Part shown: positions 47,180 through 58,560 of the stretch, one piece after another
Numbering within the stretch: position 1 is the stretch's first letter
How the letters are laid out: each line of letters begins with the position of its first letter
NCBI GenBank assembly: GCA_028023455.1
Contig: JAQFVV010006306.1
Span: 4,181,001 to 4,245,000 of the forward strand
Direction: 5' to 3'
Length of the DNA: 64,000 bases
Origin: Epiperipatus broadwayi
Taxonomy: Eukaryota; Onychophora; Udeonychophora; Euonychophora; Peripatidae
The notes under the pieces: generated by a model
Databases searched by the model: none
What the model was told of the DNA's origin: nothing
What the model saw: the letters and a program-made list of their open reading frames with translations, nothing else
Position numbers and translations under genes: made by a program

Positions 47180-48880
47180 AATGGAATGAAAAAAAGTTAA
47201 TACTACTACAAAAAAATGTCATTGCGAATTAGAAATAACAGCTATAGAAAGGAATAAAAGTCTCAAGGGTATAAAACGATATTTTGATTTTGAAAGAAAA
47301 GTTGTTTCAGCAATTGGTAAAAAATGATGAAACTATTACTAAAAAGAGAGATGTTAACATGAAATATAAGAGTTTTACAAAGAATTATATAGTAATAAAG
47401 AAAGTAACCTCTACAACTGTATCTTCTGAATTGCCAAGTACCTGCAATTAAATCTATGAAGAAAGAAAAATCTCCATGAATGAAAAAACTTTGAACAAAA
47501 ATCAATCAAAAAAATAAGCTGGATTTAAAAATGGTTTTAATATAATAGATGATAACTAAATATTGAGTTTAATTATAAAAAGTGTATGCCTTTGCAATAA
47601 GCTTTGGATTGGTAAATTATAAAAAGGCATTTCCAAAATGATTAAAGTTTTGGACTATCAAGATACAGATGCAAAATATTATCATATTCTGAAGAATATT
47701 TATTAAAATGCAACATCAGTAATTAGATTACATGATGATATTAAGATTACCATTTGTAGAGGCTGTATGACAGTGATTCCATATCCCCAAAACTTTGTGG
47801 ATTAAAATGGTAAGCTAAGAAAAGTAAAAGTTAATGAGGATTATATAAATCATCTAGATTTTGCGAATGATGTGATTATTTGTTGGGAGTAATGCTTTTA
47901 AGCTTCAAGAAATGTTACGAGAATTATCGGATAAAAGTAAGAGTAGGACTAAAGAAAATACTAAAAGGATTAAATTAATCTTTAATGGATTTTCTCAGAA
48001 CATAAAATTGACAATCATGAATTAAAGAAGTTATTCTTCTCTTTTACTTTTTTTTACATATTTGCATATATAAAATACTTCTTTCATATACACTTCAATG
48101 CAAACAAATTTTCTTAAAAAACTTCTTTATTTTCCTTACAGTTTTGACTGTCCAGCAGTCTTCATCAGAGCTTTATCCATCCTCCTCTGCTTTAAAAGGG
48201 TTGCTGGACAGTCGAAACTGTAAGGAAAATAAAAAAGTTTTTTTAAGAAAATTTGTTTGCATTAAAGTGTATATGAAAGAAGTATTATAAGAAATATATA
48301 TATATATGAATTAAAGAAGTTAACAATTGCAGATATCTTCATCAGATTTTTAATACAGATGGAAACGTATGGATGGAATTAATCATAAAATTAAACTTGA
48401 ATCAAATGCTTTTAATAGAGATAATATGAAAAGAAAATATGATTAGGATTTTAATAGATATGTTTTACCAATCCTTACATACAGATCTGAAAGCTTATCA
48501 TGAAGAGCAATACGGATATTTCTCATTACATAACATGGAAAAGTGTATGTAAGGTGTAACAAAAGATCAAAAATGAAATATGTGGATAAGATAACATGGG
48601 TATCACTGACCTCACTGAAAGAATTAAAAGAATGAAATGGAATTGGGTTAGACATTTTGTTAGAAGATAATAAATGGCCAGTTGTAGTTTCAAAGTGGAT
48701 CCCAAAAGATTTTGAAAGACATAGAAAGAGATTACATGAGAAATGAATAAATGAAATAAACTTTGCTGGTATAATATGGATAAGAGACCCACGGATCAAC
48801 ATAACTGGATTAAACATGAAGACCTTCAACTTACGGTAGATCTGTAATGGCTGAAAATAATGATATTCATAATTCTTACA
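47180..48880 (+). pseudogene. RTE/jockey-like reverse transcriptase relic interrupted by a B foldback
   Basis: Plus strand: 'LNKNQSKKxAGFKNGFNIIDD' (47,490-47,560), the RT block with 'ExQAGFRxGFSTIDH'; 'ILKNIYxNATSVIRLHDD' (47,690-47,745); 'VNEDYINHLDFANDVIIC' (47,825-47,880), where the catalytic F-A-D-D has become F-A-N-D; 'HKIDNHELKKL' up to the insertion and 'TIADIF' after it; 'DITDLTERIKRMKWNWVRHFVRR' type sequence near 48,600-48,670; and the conserved 3' end 'NWIKHEDLQL'. Stops and frameshifts abound. Removing 48,034-48,322 restores a continuous reading of the protein across the junction. Confidence 0.8.
48017..48322. mobile_element. B-family foldback inserted into the RT relic, 17-bp TSD
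   Basis: ATGAATTAAAGAAGTTA is at 48,017-48,033 and 48,306-48,322. The 272-bp insert is an inverted dimer: the 'cttctttcatatacactt' arm and the 'aagtgtatatgaaagaag' arm, with the structured core near 48,138-48,171 (minus: CTGATGA, A, GACTG with CAGTC, then AAAAC where other copies have GAAAC) and its mirror at 48,200-48,225, which lacks the CTGATGA part. It ends in (AT)n. The 17-bp duplication fits target-primed reverse transcription, not cut-and-paste transposition. Confidence 0.8.
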
Positions 48881-49033
48881 CACAATAGAATTACATGTTT
48901 AATTATTAAGGTTTCCTTTCATTTTATTTATCATTGAGTTAGTTAACAGATCAGTTTATAGATATCCTTAAAATAATCATTTGTCGAAATTAAATTATTT
49001 AAAATATAGCAAATACATTTTCATTTTTAAACC

Positions 49034-49348
49034 TTTGTACTTAAAGTAGGCAAAACTCCCCACACTGTAGTGCCATTCAGTGCCAACAAGAGTAAGCAAT
49101 GGATGCCAGAAGGCTTGTGCATAAAATCCCCATCTAGTGCCTACTCATCCGATATCACCAGACTAGTTTCTGACTTGTGGCCTTCGTCAGTGAGGAGCTT
49201 TGGACAAGCCTTCTGGCATCCATTGATTACTCTAGTTGGCACTGAGTGGCACTACTGTATGCAGAGTTTTGCCTGTTTTAATAACAGTTATGTGCTAGCA
49301 TAAGAAATGGTGATCATGTTTTGTTTAGTGGCTTAACATTTGTACTTA
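49034..49348. mobile_element. A-family foldback with 10-bp TSD
   Basis: TTTGTACTTA lies at 49,034-49,043 and 49,339-49,348. The left arm (minus) starts at the 'gtagtgccattcagtgcc' end and includes a hammerhead. The right arm (plus) starts at 'caagccttctggcatcc' and runs past the left arm's end into 'aacagttatgtgctagcata'. The 77-codon open frame is only a repeat translation. Confidence 0.8.
49155..49196 (-). ncRNA. A-family hammerhead ribozyme motif
   Basis: Minus strand: TCCTCA; core CTGACGA (position 7 is tolerant); A; stem II GGC with GTC (one wobble) around CACAA; A; GAA; palindromic ACTAGT; C17; TGGTGA closing stem I with one mismatch. All catalytically required positions (C3, U4, G5, A6, G8, A9, G12, A13, A14, A15.1-U16.1, C17) are intact. 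Confidence 0.65.
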
Positions 49349-49349
49349 T

Positions 49350-52250
49350 GAAAAAAAAATTTTTTCATCTGCAAACTTTCATGTATACACCAATAAACAT
49401 TTCAGAAATATAAGACTTGGAATAGACCTTCAAAAGTTTTTCAGTGGATTGTCAAATTTTGCACTAGAAAAAAATACGTCACCAAAGGAAACCTCAATCG
49501 TTTATTTTTGTGCTTTTCAGTTTTAAAAAAACTAAATGTATTATAATCTCTTTTTTTTTTTTTTGTAGCATTATATTAGTGAGGAAAATTTATGAGTGAA
49601 TGGAATATTTGTTTCACTGTGTAAAAAAATTCCACCTTGTTGCCCCATCTAATAGACTAACTATGTATACACAGATCTATTAAAAAGCATTGCACATCTA
49701 AAAAAACAATTATAAGGACTGTATTTATAAGATAATATTACAACATATTACAAATCATCACAAGGCATTTTATCATTTTTAATTAGCACACAACATTCAT
49801 GGATATATCATCTTTCATCACTCTCGACCCATCATGTGAATTTTTCATCACATTTCAAAATTATTACATAACATTTTAAGGTAAAAAAACATTTATTCAA
49901 TTAAGTAATTTTTTTCATAAATAACTTTTTTGTCACATTTGATAAGTAATTTTTTTTTTTTTTTTGTAATTAATAAGCAATTTTTTTTGGCAAGTAAATA
50001 ATATAAAGATTATAAAAGACCCAGATGGATGGATGAAATAAGAAAGTGTGCAAGGGTGATGTGGAGAAGAGAAACTAAAAATCTGAGAACTTGGAGAGAC
50101 CTTCATTCTGCAGTGGATTGATAATGGTTGATGATAATGCTGATGATAACTCGATTAAAAAAAAGGAAACATTTATTTGCGAGCAAAAATAATTAATACA
50201 AAACAAACAGGATAGAAATAAAACATTTGAAGTGTTAAACATGAGCAACAGATTAGAAAATAGATATATTTGCAGTAACAGTGCAACTCATTTCCCATAT
50301 TATTACATACATTTTTTATTACAATAAAAATAAAAAGTAAAATTGAAATAAAAAAAGCACAATCAAAATTAAAATTTTGGACAATTATAAAATATAAATA
50401 TGATTTAGCGTAAATGGATGAAAGTGAAACATTTTATAATCATTACTTATAAAATATGAAAAAGAAACAAATTACAGGCAGTTTCAAATTATATAATTAA
50501 TGTAGTTTTTTTAAAAAAAATCAATCGATTACAAAAAATAATTACTTATTAAATAAATATTTTATATATCAAAATAATGCATAATAATTTTAAGCACTGA
50601 TACATGACGACTTCGTCTATAATTAGAAGTGCACTTGATATGTCATGTGATGAAATGTGTGATATACAGAATATGATAAAGTGTGCAATAAAATAATTAT
50701 TTGCAAACTAAGCTTATAAACAAAGCGTTGGCTATTATCTACTATCTACGATATATGATAAGAAGCTTGGAATAAAATATAGAAATATGACTACTCCATT
50801 ATACATTGATTAAAATATTCTCACTACGTATCTTTTATTCACAAAGTTATGTTATTAACAATATAATTTTTGAAGTTTTAGTACAGTAACTTCTTACTTG
50901 GATGACGTAAACATCACTAATAACATGAATAAATGCTAAAATTTCCCAGTACTTTACATTAGCAAAGTTTAACCTCTATTGGAAAATGGTTTTTGATTGA
51001 GAAAATGATAGCTAGTTAAATATTATATATTTAAACGTAAAAAAAATCATGAATCTATATAAAGTGTTCAATTCGTATTGCTTATAATATGAGACAATTG
51101 CAAATTTGAGCATATAATTATAAGAATGTGAGAATATATGTAATTTGTATACGAACTGCCTTTACAACTGTGATCATAACATTATTTAATTAACGATTCT
51201 GATCTATTAGTTAAACAAATTCATCTGAGTAAATTTTCTAGTATTTATTTATTAAACGGAAAATTCACAAATATTTAATGTGAGCATAATCAATTAAACA
51301 CATCTATTTCAATTAGAGCAGCGATTCTTTTTCTCAAGATATCGTCAGCCAACAAGTAATTAACTATATAATCACAATCCCCAAAGGGAAAAAACACAGG
51401 GTATAATGTGCTTTTTCCTACAGAATAAATTGAGAGAAAAAAAGTGAGACAGTCGCATATGCCATCTATTAGTAAAAAATAAGAAAAAAACTACAATTCA
51501 CAATGTAATTTTTATTTTGAATCAAAATTTTAAATATAATCATGATACAATTATTATAAAAGTTTCAACCGAAATTAATGCTGATATATAGATTATTTAT
51601 TTAGTCCTAATAAGATATTGTCTCAATTACTAATTCTTATGAAAAATAATTCCACAGTTTGAAAAATGTAAGTTTAAAACTGTTTATCAACATATAAAAT
51701 AATTTATCATATCTATTCAGGGATTATTACAAATATGAATATGTAGTTTCTCAATTATATTATTCTTTAAAAATAATTATTGTTATAATTTTTCTTGTGT
51801 ACACCAAAAATGATGGTAATATAAATAAGCAGTAACTTCGGCAAAGTTATTATTTAAGCATCCAACAAGATTTTAAATATCATCAACATCAAAACTTGGA
51901 AAATCTTTAATATCTTACTATTTGAATCACCAGAAATCTTCCAAGATGATAATTCTCGCTACATCAATTTCATACAATTTTGTTAAAAGTAAAGATCCTA
52001 ATGGATCATATCTTCTTTATCCTAAATTTACAAGATCATAATAGAATATTTAAAAAAAAATTTCGTACATTTATTAATTTAACTATTTCATAATTTCCAA
52101 GCTTATAAATATAAAAAAAATTTTTAAACTATAATAATATATCATATCAGTCAAAGTCAGAGGTCAATAAAATTGCTAAAAAAAATTTACATTTTCATTC
52201 TGGTATATGGTACTGCAATAACTAATTTCCTTCACCAAGATTCGTAATAA
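49350..52250. other. AT-rich sequence without recognised features
   Basis: Homopolymer-rich filler. Around 50,020-50,130 a short plus-strand stretch ('agatggatggatgaaataag', 'ttggagagaccttcattctg') resembles the 3' end of a jockey/RTE-like LINE ('RWMDEIRK...RNLRTWRDLHSAVD') but is too short to assign firmly. Confidence 0.45.
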
Positions 52251-52310
52251 TAATTATACCGCACTTCGAACACTCATTGGTGAAGTTAAAAATATCAAAA
52301 TTAAATATTA

Positions 52311-52352
52311 GGCTTAGCGCTTTCGAGGTCTTTTAACCTCATATTCATAGCC
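52311..52352 (-). ncRNA. F-type hammerhead-like motif with compensated stem I
   Basis: Minus strand: stem I GGCT; core ATGAATA plus T; stem II GAGGT with ACCTC; GAA; palindromic AGCGCT; A17; AGCC. Against the 0.9-kb copies, stem I changed AGCT/AGCT to GGCT/AGCC and stem II GGGAG/CTCCC to GAGGT/ACCTC, both keeping pairing. Confidence 0.65.
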
Positions 52353-52466
52353 GAAGAGTTTGAAACATTATGGTGTTCTGATGTCTGCTAAAGTATACTG
52401 ATATATGCACGATTAATTTGCATATATTAGCATACATCAACAATACTATAATGTTTCTAATTCTTT

Positions 52467-52508
52467 GGCTATGAATATGAAGTTAAAAGACCTTGAAAAC
52501 GCTAAGCC
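52467..52508 (+). ncRNA. F-type hammerhead-like motif, right arm
   Basis: GGCT; ATGAATA plus T; stem II GAAGT with ACCTT (one A-C mismatch and one wobble); GAA; AACGCT; A17; AGCC. Stem I is intact, stem II partly decayed. Confidence 0.55.
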
Positions 52509-53049
52509 TGATATTTAATTATATTTCTAACTTCACCAACAAGCATTCGAAGCGCGATATAATTACTATATGATACTGTAAAACTAAACTTTATATTGTA
52601 ATTCGAACAAAGAAAATCATTTGTATTTTTAATAAGGTTAATTTATTACATATTAAGTAACTTATAAAAAAAAATTTTTTTTAGATGTAAATCATAATTG
52701 CTCATTTTTATTAAAGAATGACATACCAAATTCTCTTATTTCCATCCCCTGCAAAAAAACAATAAATGATAGGAGTATTTCTTTAGAAATTAAGATAAAG
52801 GAAAATAATAAGGGAAAGTATGTACACCTTTTATCTTAGCCTACCTGATAATTCAAATATCATTACAAATAGCGTTTTAATTTTTATCTCCCAATAAAAT
52901 TTTTCATATTATTAATGCTTTTCAGAAATTGATGATTTTTCCAATCTTAACATTTCATTTTTTTTTACTACATGCATACATCAGATATCTTTGTGATGTG
53001 ATGCATTATGGCGTCTCCTTTCTCTGAGTCAGGAATCTCTCAACCACTA

Positions 53050-53400
53050 TGCCCAAAGAAACCTGTTAGCCACCTTCCCTTCCCTTTCCATTCCCGACTC
53101 TATACTTTTCCCCTATTCTTCTCTTTCCCGCTCCATCCCATTTCCACATCATTAACTTTGTCAACTCTATGGCTTTTATATCTAAATTCCCCTTAACTTT
53201 TCCCAAACCCACATAAAAACCAAGAACCCACTTTCTGTATAATCACTTTGTTTACATTCATTCTCCCACAATTTAATTACTTGTACTCTTTCTGCTTGTA
53301 GGCATTTACATTCAATTAGCATATGCCTTATATTTTCTATGCCTTTCTTTCCTAACTTGCACACTAAATCACCCATATTTGTCCATTTATGCACTGCTCT
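53050..53400 (-). pseudogene. 3' fragment of the 22-24 kb LINE family
   Basis: Minus strand encodes 'VCKLGKKGIENIRHMLIECK', matching the zinc knuckle of the LINE at 22.5 kb (second Cys replaced by Gly), and shares its 3' end 'gtggctaacaggttt'. Severely 5'-truncated insertion. Confidence 0.75.
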
Positions 53401-53739
53401 TAATGCATGTGTTAAAACTAAGAATCAAAAGTTGTGTAATACTATGCTGAGCTTTCTTAAATATAGAGTTGTTAAATGAGTATAAGACATATAATTATTT
53501 AAGTTGGTCTGTTTAAAATTCTAAGTGTTTGAATCTGTTTGGATAGTATGAAAAAATAAAGATGCCTGCTGAGTCTGTAAATACAAATTTAGTACCCACA
53601 CTGAAGCATGACAGAATTAGTCTTAACAATTTGGATGTTCTCTAATATTTACCGATTACTAAAGTATATAAGAAGGTAAGTTGACTCAATTACTGCTTCT
53701 AATGTAGGTATATGTATTATAAATATATATTACTTTTTA

Positions 53740-53960
53740 CAAATCTCCGCATATACACTCTAATGCAAATTAATTTTCGAACAGTTTCGACTCTCCTGCA
53801 GTCTTCATCAGAACTACACAATTTAAACATATAATCATATAACCATTAATCTATATATATATAGAAAAAATACATATTTTACATTATTATTCATATTTTA
53901 TTTTTAATCCTATACCTTTACTTCCCTTATTTCCTAATTATTATTTTTTTATTATTTCTT
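53740..53960 (-). repeat. B-family dispersed repeat
   Basis: Same structure as 5.27-5.54 kb: 'gcatatacactctaatgcaa', then on the minus strand CTGATGA, A, GACTG with GAGTC (damaged) and GAAAC, then the shared AT-rich tail. No stem I pairing. Confidence 0.65.
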
Positions 53961-54365
53961 TATTACTTCTACTTCCCTCTTAATTTTATTTACTTTTTAC
54001 CTTTTCTTCCATCCTCTCTATCACTCTACATTACTCTATAATATATCTTTTTATCTCCTTTTTATTTTATTTTTAATACCTATTAAATTAATTTCTTTCC
54101 TTCCTTTTTATTATTTATCTATACTTATTCTTTTATAAATAATTTTTATTCCTATCCCTAAAAGTTAAGAGGAAGATATAAGTATTATATATAGTGTTTT
54201 ATATATAAAAAAATATTTAAAAAATATAGATATACACTAAATGTATTAATATATATTTACAAAAAAAAAAAAAATCAAGTCAGATGTCACATGACCTAAA
54301 TTACCAAGCTTGTATTACAAATGTTATATATAGAGCTCGCAAATAAGCTCTTAGCAAGCTTTGCG

Positions 54366-54422
54366 GAATATCCCCAAACCAGTTTCTGCTACTAGCGTCT
54401 TCAATGAGGTTCTAGGATATTC
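54366..54422 (-). ncRNA. Diverged A-family hammerhead-like motif with long stem I
   Basis: Minus strand: GAATATCC upstream pairs with GGATATTC downstream (8 bp) beyond a TCA/TGG inner stem. Core TTGAAGA (C3 to T; position 7 A). One extra C; stem II GCT with AGC; A; GAA; ACTGGT (self-pairing with G-U); T17. The base change at position 3 should weaken it. Stem II differs again from the other A copies yet stays paired. Confidence 0.5.
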
Positions 54423-54783
54423 AATCATTAGATTAAAAATACCAGGACAAGCCCAGCCCTTTATCTAATGTATAACAATTAATTAGAAACTCTGAAGTTT
54501 TCTGATATCCATGTCTTCCAATCCAGTTATCTAACTTAAATAGCCATATGGGACTGAACTAAGTTCAGATACACCATATATTAATAGCTTTAGCAATATA
54601 AAATCGCCAAAGCCTTAATAGCAAAAAATAAATTTATAAATTTATAGCAATATATATATATATAAATAGGTAGTTTTATGCTACTGTAGTCCCTATTAAA
54701 CATTAGTATCATTCCTATTATCATTTGGCATCTGTTTTTCATAACCAAGCAATTAATCTGAAAACAATAATCATCATCTATAT

Positions 54784-55601
54784 AAAATCCTGATACAAGG
54801 CAAAACTCCATACAGTAGTGCCACCCTGTGCCAACCAGAGTAATCAATGGATGCCAGAAGGCTTGTGCATAAAATCCCTATCTAGTGCCTACTCATCCAA
54901 CATCCCCAGACTAGTTTCTGGCTTGTGGCCTTCATCAGTGAGGAGCCTTGGATCTGAGAGCACTGCACTTAGATCTTAGGATCTAATGCAACCCTAATCT
55001 GGGGATATTGGATGAGTAGGCACTAGATGGGGATTTTATGCACAAACCTTCTGGTATCCATTGATTACTCTAGCTTGCTGTGTGTGGCAATACATATAGT
55101 GAGTTTTGCCTGTTTTAACAACAGTTATACACAAGCATAAGAGATGGTGGTCATGCGATGTTTATTGGCTTAAAACCAATCCTGCCTAATAGGACATTGT
55201 TAATATCTTCAATCTAAGCTCAATGGCTTCTATAGTCATATGGGTCTGAACTCAGTTCAGCACCCATAGATTTTGGGATCTTTGGCTTTTTAACAATCAT
55301 AGCCACCACTATCCTATTAGGCAGGATTGATGTTAAACCACTAAACATTACATGATCACTACCTCTTATACTAGCACATAATTGTTATTACACAATACAA
55401 AACTCTCCATACAGTAGTGCCACCCCGTGCCAACCAGAGTAATCAATGGATTCCAGAAGACTTGTGCATAAAATCCCTATCTAACGCCTACTCATCCTAC
55501 ATCCCCAGCCAGAAACTAGTCTAGGGATGTTGGTTGAGTAGGCACTAGATAGGGATTTTATGCACAATCATGTGATGTTTAGCGGTTTAAAATCCTGATA
55601 C
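54784..55601. mobile_element. Composite A-family foldback (minus-plus-minus-plus) with 13-bp TSD
   Basis: AAAATCCTGATAC lies at 54,784-54,796 and 55,589-55,601. In between, A units alternate in orientation: minus about 54,797-54,985 (with hammerhead), plus 54,999-55,180, minus about 55,320-55,510, plus 55,512-55,588. The inner parts share 'aatcctgcctaatagga' in inverted form (55,171 and 55,308). The first plus unit starts at 'ctggggatattgg', within a base or two of the predicted hammerhead cleavage site. One TSD around the whole implies a single insertion of a multimeric inverted molecule. Confidence 0.75.
54903..54944 (-). ncRNA. A-family hammerhead ribozyme motif, consensus core and full stem I
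   Basis: Minus strand: stem I TCCTCA pairing with TGGGGA (6 bp, one G-U); core CTGATGA; one A; stem II GGC with GCC around CACAA; A; GAA; palindromic ACTAGT (stem III, best formed between two molecules or two units); C17, giving a GUC cleavage triplet. Every catalytic position fits the hammerhead consensus. The only oddity is the A-A mismatch where the G10.1-C11.1 pair is usual. Best candidate in the window for an active ribozyme. Confidence 0.7.
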
Positions 55602-56335
55602 TTCATTTTGTTAAAAAAAAAACACTTTTTAATTTTATTTTGTCTCTTATTTAACATAATTATTATCTTCTCAATACATCAACTTTGTTGTTTTATGTTT
55701 TAGGAAAAAAAATATTCATAGCTTTTCTGATATATTGAATTATAATTGCACCATGCTTTAAAGCGTGCAAGATTACGAGTTAGCGATATGAATGCAGATT
55801 ACCATAAAACTTATAAGAGTTTTAAAGTATCCTCTACCAAGATGTATAAAATAAAATATTAGATGATATATAAATATTAAATCATGGCAATAGAAAAATC
55901 ACAGAACTGATTTTCAAGGAATTCTCTTCATTAGATGAGCTAAGATTAACAGCAATCTTAATTCGCCTTTGGGTTCCTTCAACACTCTGATTCCTATATC
56001 ATACGATGTAGCTCTTTAATTCAATCAATTCTTTAATCCTCTTCATATTTCTCGTGAGATTTTAACAAAGGCATTGAATTGCAGTGCATTTTTTTGGTGA
56101 TCAAGATTTACCTATGAACATTTCTTTTCATTGAAAATTTTAACTAACAGTCATAGAATTTTTCCAGACAAACATCTATATCTTAGTTTTAGGTTTTCTC
56201 AATATGAAACACAACATAATCGTAACCATTGCATCCGTACATTAAATTTAGTCAGTAATCAATCACTAAAAACCATCTACAAACTGAAATCCTAATTATT
56301 GTAATAAGATAAATTAAGGAGAGTAGAAACCTTTC
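55602..56335. other. AT-rich sequence without recognised features
   Basis: No recognisable domain or repeat. Confidence 0.45.
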
Positions 56336-56344
56336 TTACCCAAT

Positions 56345-56520
56345 CGAGCGCTTTGATACTATTGTAAGAAAAGCTTATCATAAATGCATTTTGAATCAAG
56401 CTTGGCACTTTTGATATCTACTTATGGCTTCATTCATTGATAAGGTTTTATGTAGTCCTCGAAAGTACTAAGCTTGATTCAAAATGCATTTACGTTAAGC
56501 TTTTCTTTTAATATTGTCTA
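56345..56520. repeat. Foldback element related to F/J class
   Basis: Arms 'aaaagcttatcataaatgca...aatcaagctt' and 'aagcttgatt...tgcatttacgttaagctttt' pair. Near the inner right arm is GAA, palindromic AGTACT, A, then AGC, as in the closing half of an F motif, but the upstream core cannot be aligned with confidence. Confidence 0.55.
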
Positions 56521-56529
56521 AGCGATCAA

Positions 56530-57600
56530 AAGTTGAATTTAGGATAAATTAAGCAAAAAGGATATATGTATATTTTATTTTAAAGTCATTAAATAATTCT
56601 TTGTATAAATAAATAATATTTTTAAATGCTTTTTTAAAAAAAATATTCATAATTTTTCTACCATGATTTGGGGTCATATCCGTTACTTTTTTTTAAAAAA
56701 TTTTATAACATAAAAATATCTTAGAAAATAATATGTTTTTAATCAAATAAGCTAAATAAATGTTATAATACTGAATAATTATACATATGCAAAACATATA
56801 TATACAAATCTTCCGCAGGAAGTAGACAGTTAAATGATTAAAACAAATTATGAAATTTAATGCTTGATTTTAAACTATTCAGTCATTAGTCAATAGTATC
56901 AGAGTTGTTAATGAAATATTATAATATTAAAAAATAATCTATTATGGTCAATAATTAAAAATTTAACTTCCATTCAATTTCAAAAAAAAACATACAATTA
57001 ACGTAACAGAAATATAAATCATAAGGTAAAATCTCAATTCTTATGTTGATAATGATTATTAGAGCACATGAGGAAATTAGAATTTAACCCATTTGAGTAG
57101 TTGATATGCACAGATAATTACCAATTCCAAAATTGGATGAAAGAAAATGAGAACAATCAGATAATTAAAACAATCTAACTGTATTACATGAATAAATATT
57201 AATAAATGCTTGTCAAATAAAAAATGAACCAATAACAACAAAGTAAACAACTAAATAAATAAATATCTGATATGGATAAACATTACGATTTTCATTTAAG
57301 CAGTTTTCCAAAATTTTATGAACTTTTTTTTTTTAACTTAAAAATTTTCTATTATTTTAGAAAATAAATTATTTTATATGAATCAACAATAAAATGTGTA
57401 TTTCAGTCTGAAAATCCATGCACACTATAATTCAACAACTTATTAATTCTAAGACAATAACACATCTAAATCATATACCCTAATCATTCACCATATATGA
57501 TAGGTGCTTTATGTAAAAATAGTTAATGCAAATGTTTCATCTCTGAATTTGGGCAGAAATGTTGAATGAAGATTTTAAATTAATTTATCTCCCTAAGATC
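56530..57600. other. AT-rich sequence without recognised features
   Basis: Nothing recognised. Confidence 0.45.
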
Positions 57601-57604
57601 TCTT

Positions 57605-57695
57605 AAAATAAATATCACATGATCACTGTTTCTTATGCTTGCTTATAACTGTTATTAAAACAGGCAAAACTCACTAAACATATTGCCACACAAAT
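57605..57695 (-). repeat. A-family fragment without hammerhead
   Basis: 'catgatcactgtttcttatg', 'ataactgttattaaaacagg' and 'caaaactcactaaacatatt' match the distal (3') part of A units at 49.3 and 55.1 kb. The hammerhead end is absent. Confidence 0.55.
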
Positions 57696-58560
57696 ATTCG
57701 CAACAGCAAAAAAAAATGTTTTTCTTTACTCTTGCATTCTGCGTTATAAATAAATATGAATATTACCTAAAATACATATCACATGTCTGACGTTAACCAT
57801 GACACCACAGGTATTTTACTGCACATGTAGGCACATGTAGGAAACATTCACATCACTGTCCTATAAAAAAAACTAAAAATAACACAGAAAAATTATACGG
57901 AGAATTTTGTCTAGCATTTTGATTTATGGACAGACTAAATATTCTGCAATCACTGTTAATATATTCAAAGGATGAAGAATACATCTTACTTTAACAACCT
58001 TTGAATGATTTATTTATTTTTTTAAATTGCTATGTTTAACACGAGTAGTATTTTCTTCTGTCCACTAAATGAATATAAGAATGTGTGTATGTTTACATCA
58101 ACTAAACATCCACATGTGCATCTTCATGTCACCCATATTTAATCTTGCCATTCATAACCGATATAAAGTTGTTTTATTATTTCCAAAATAATTATTTCCT
58201 TACTTTGCAACAAGATCTAATGCATTAATTAAGTTTAAAGAAAACTAATTGAACAGTTTTGCTGATATTTTATATATATAAAAATATTTTCTATTCCAAT
58301 AACTTGTTATATTAAAACTATAAGCTTTGCATTTATGTACTTATTAATTTCAAGAATGTACAAAAGTTTAGTGCAAAATTATTTGGAATTTTGTGCCTTA
58401 GAAGAGTTAAGTTACTGTTATTGCATTAAATCAGGCTGGTGATCACTGTTTCTGCCAAGGGCCATTTGGATAATTATATCGTTCACAGGCTATCCAAAAT
58501 TATCGATTTAAAAATTAGCCTGCTATATTTGATAAAAAATTTAATTAATTTACCCCTAAT

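Larger units (their letters stand above)
52255..52565. repeat. F-family foldback element
   Basis: The arms run from 'gcacttcgaacactcattgg' to 'catagccgaagagtttgaaa' and from 'tttctaattctttggctatg' to 'caagcattcgaagcgc'. Each is about 115 bp, with a spacer of about 75 bp. Each arm carries one F-type motif. More diverged from the 0.8-kb element than that element's arms are from each other, consistent with independent insertions. Confidence 0.75.

Noticed and set aside
48443-48883. 146-codon minus-strand open frame
   Set aside because: It is antisense to the plus-strand reverse transcriptase relic, whose conserved 3' motifs explain the sequence.
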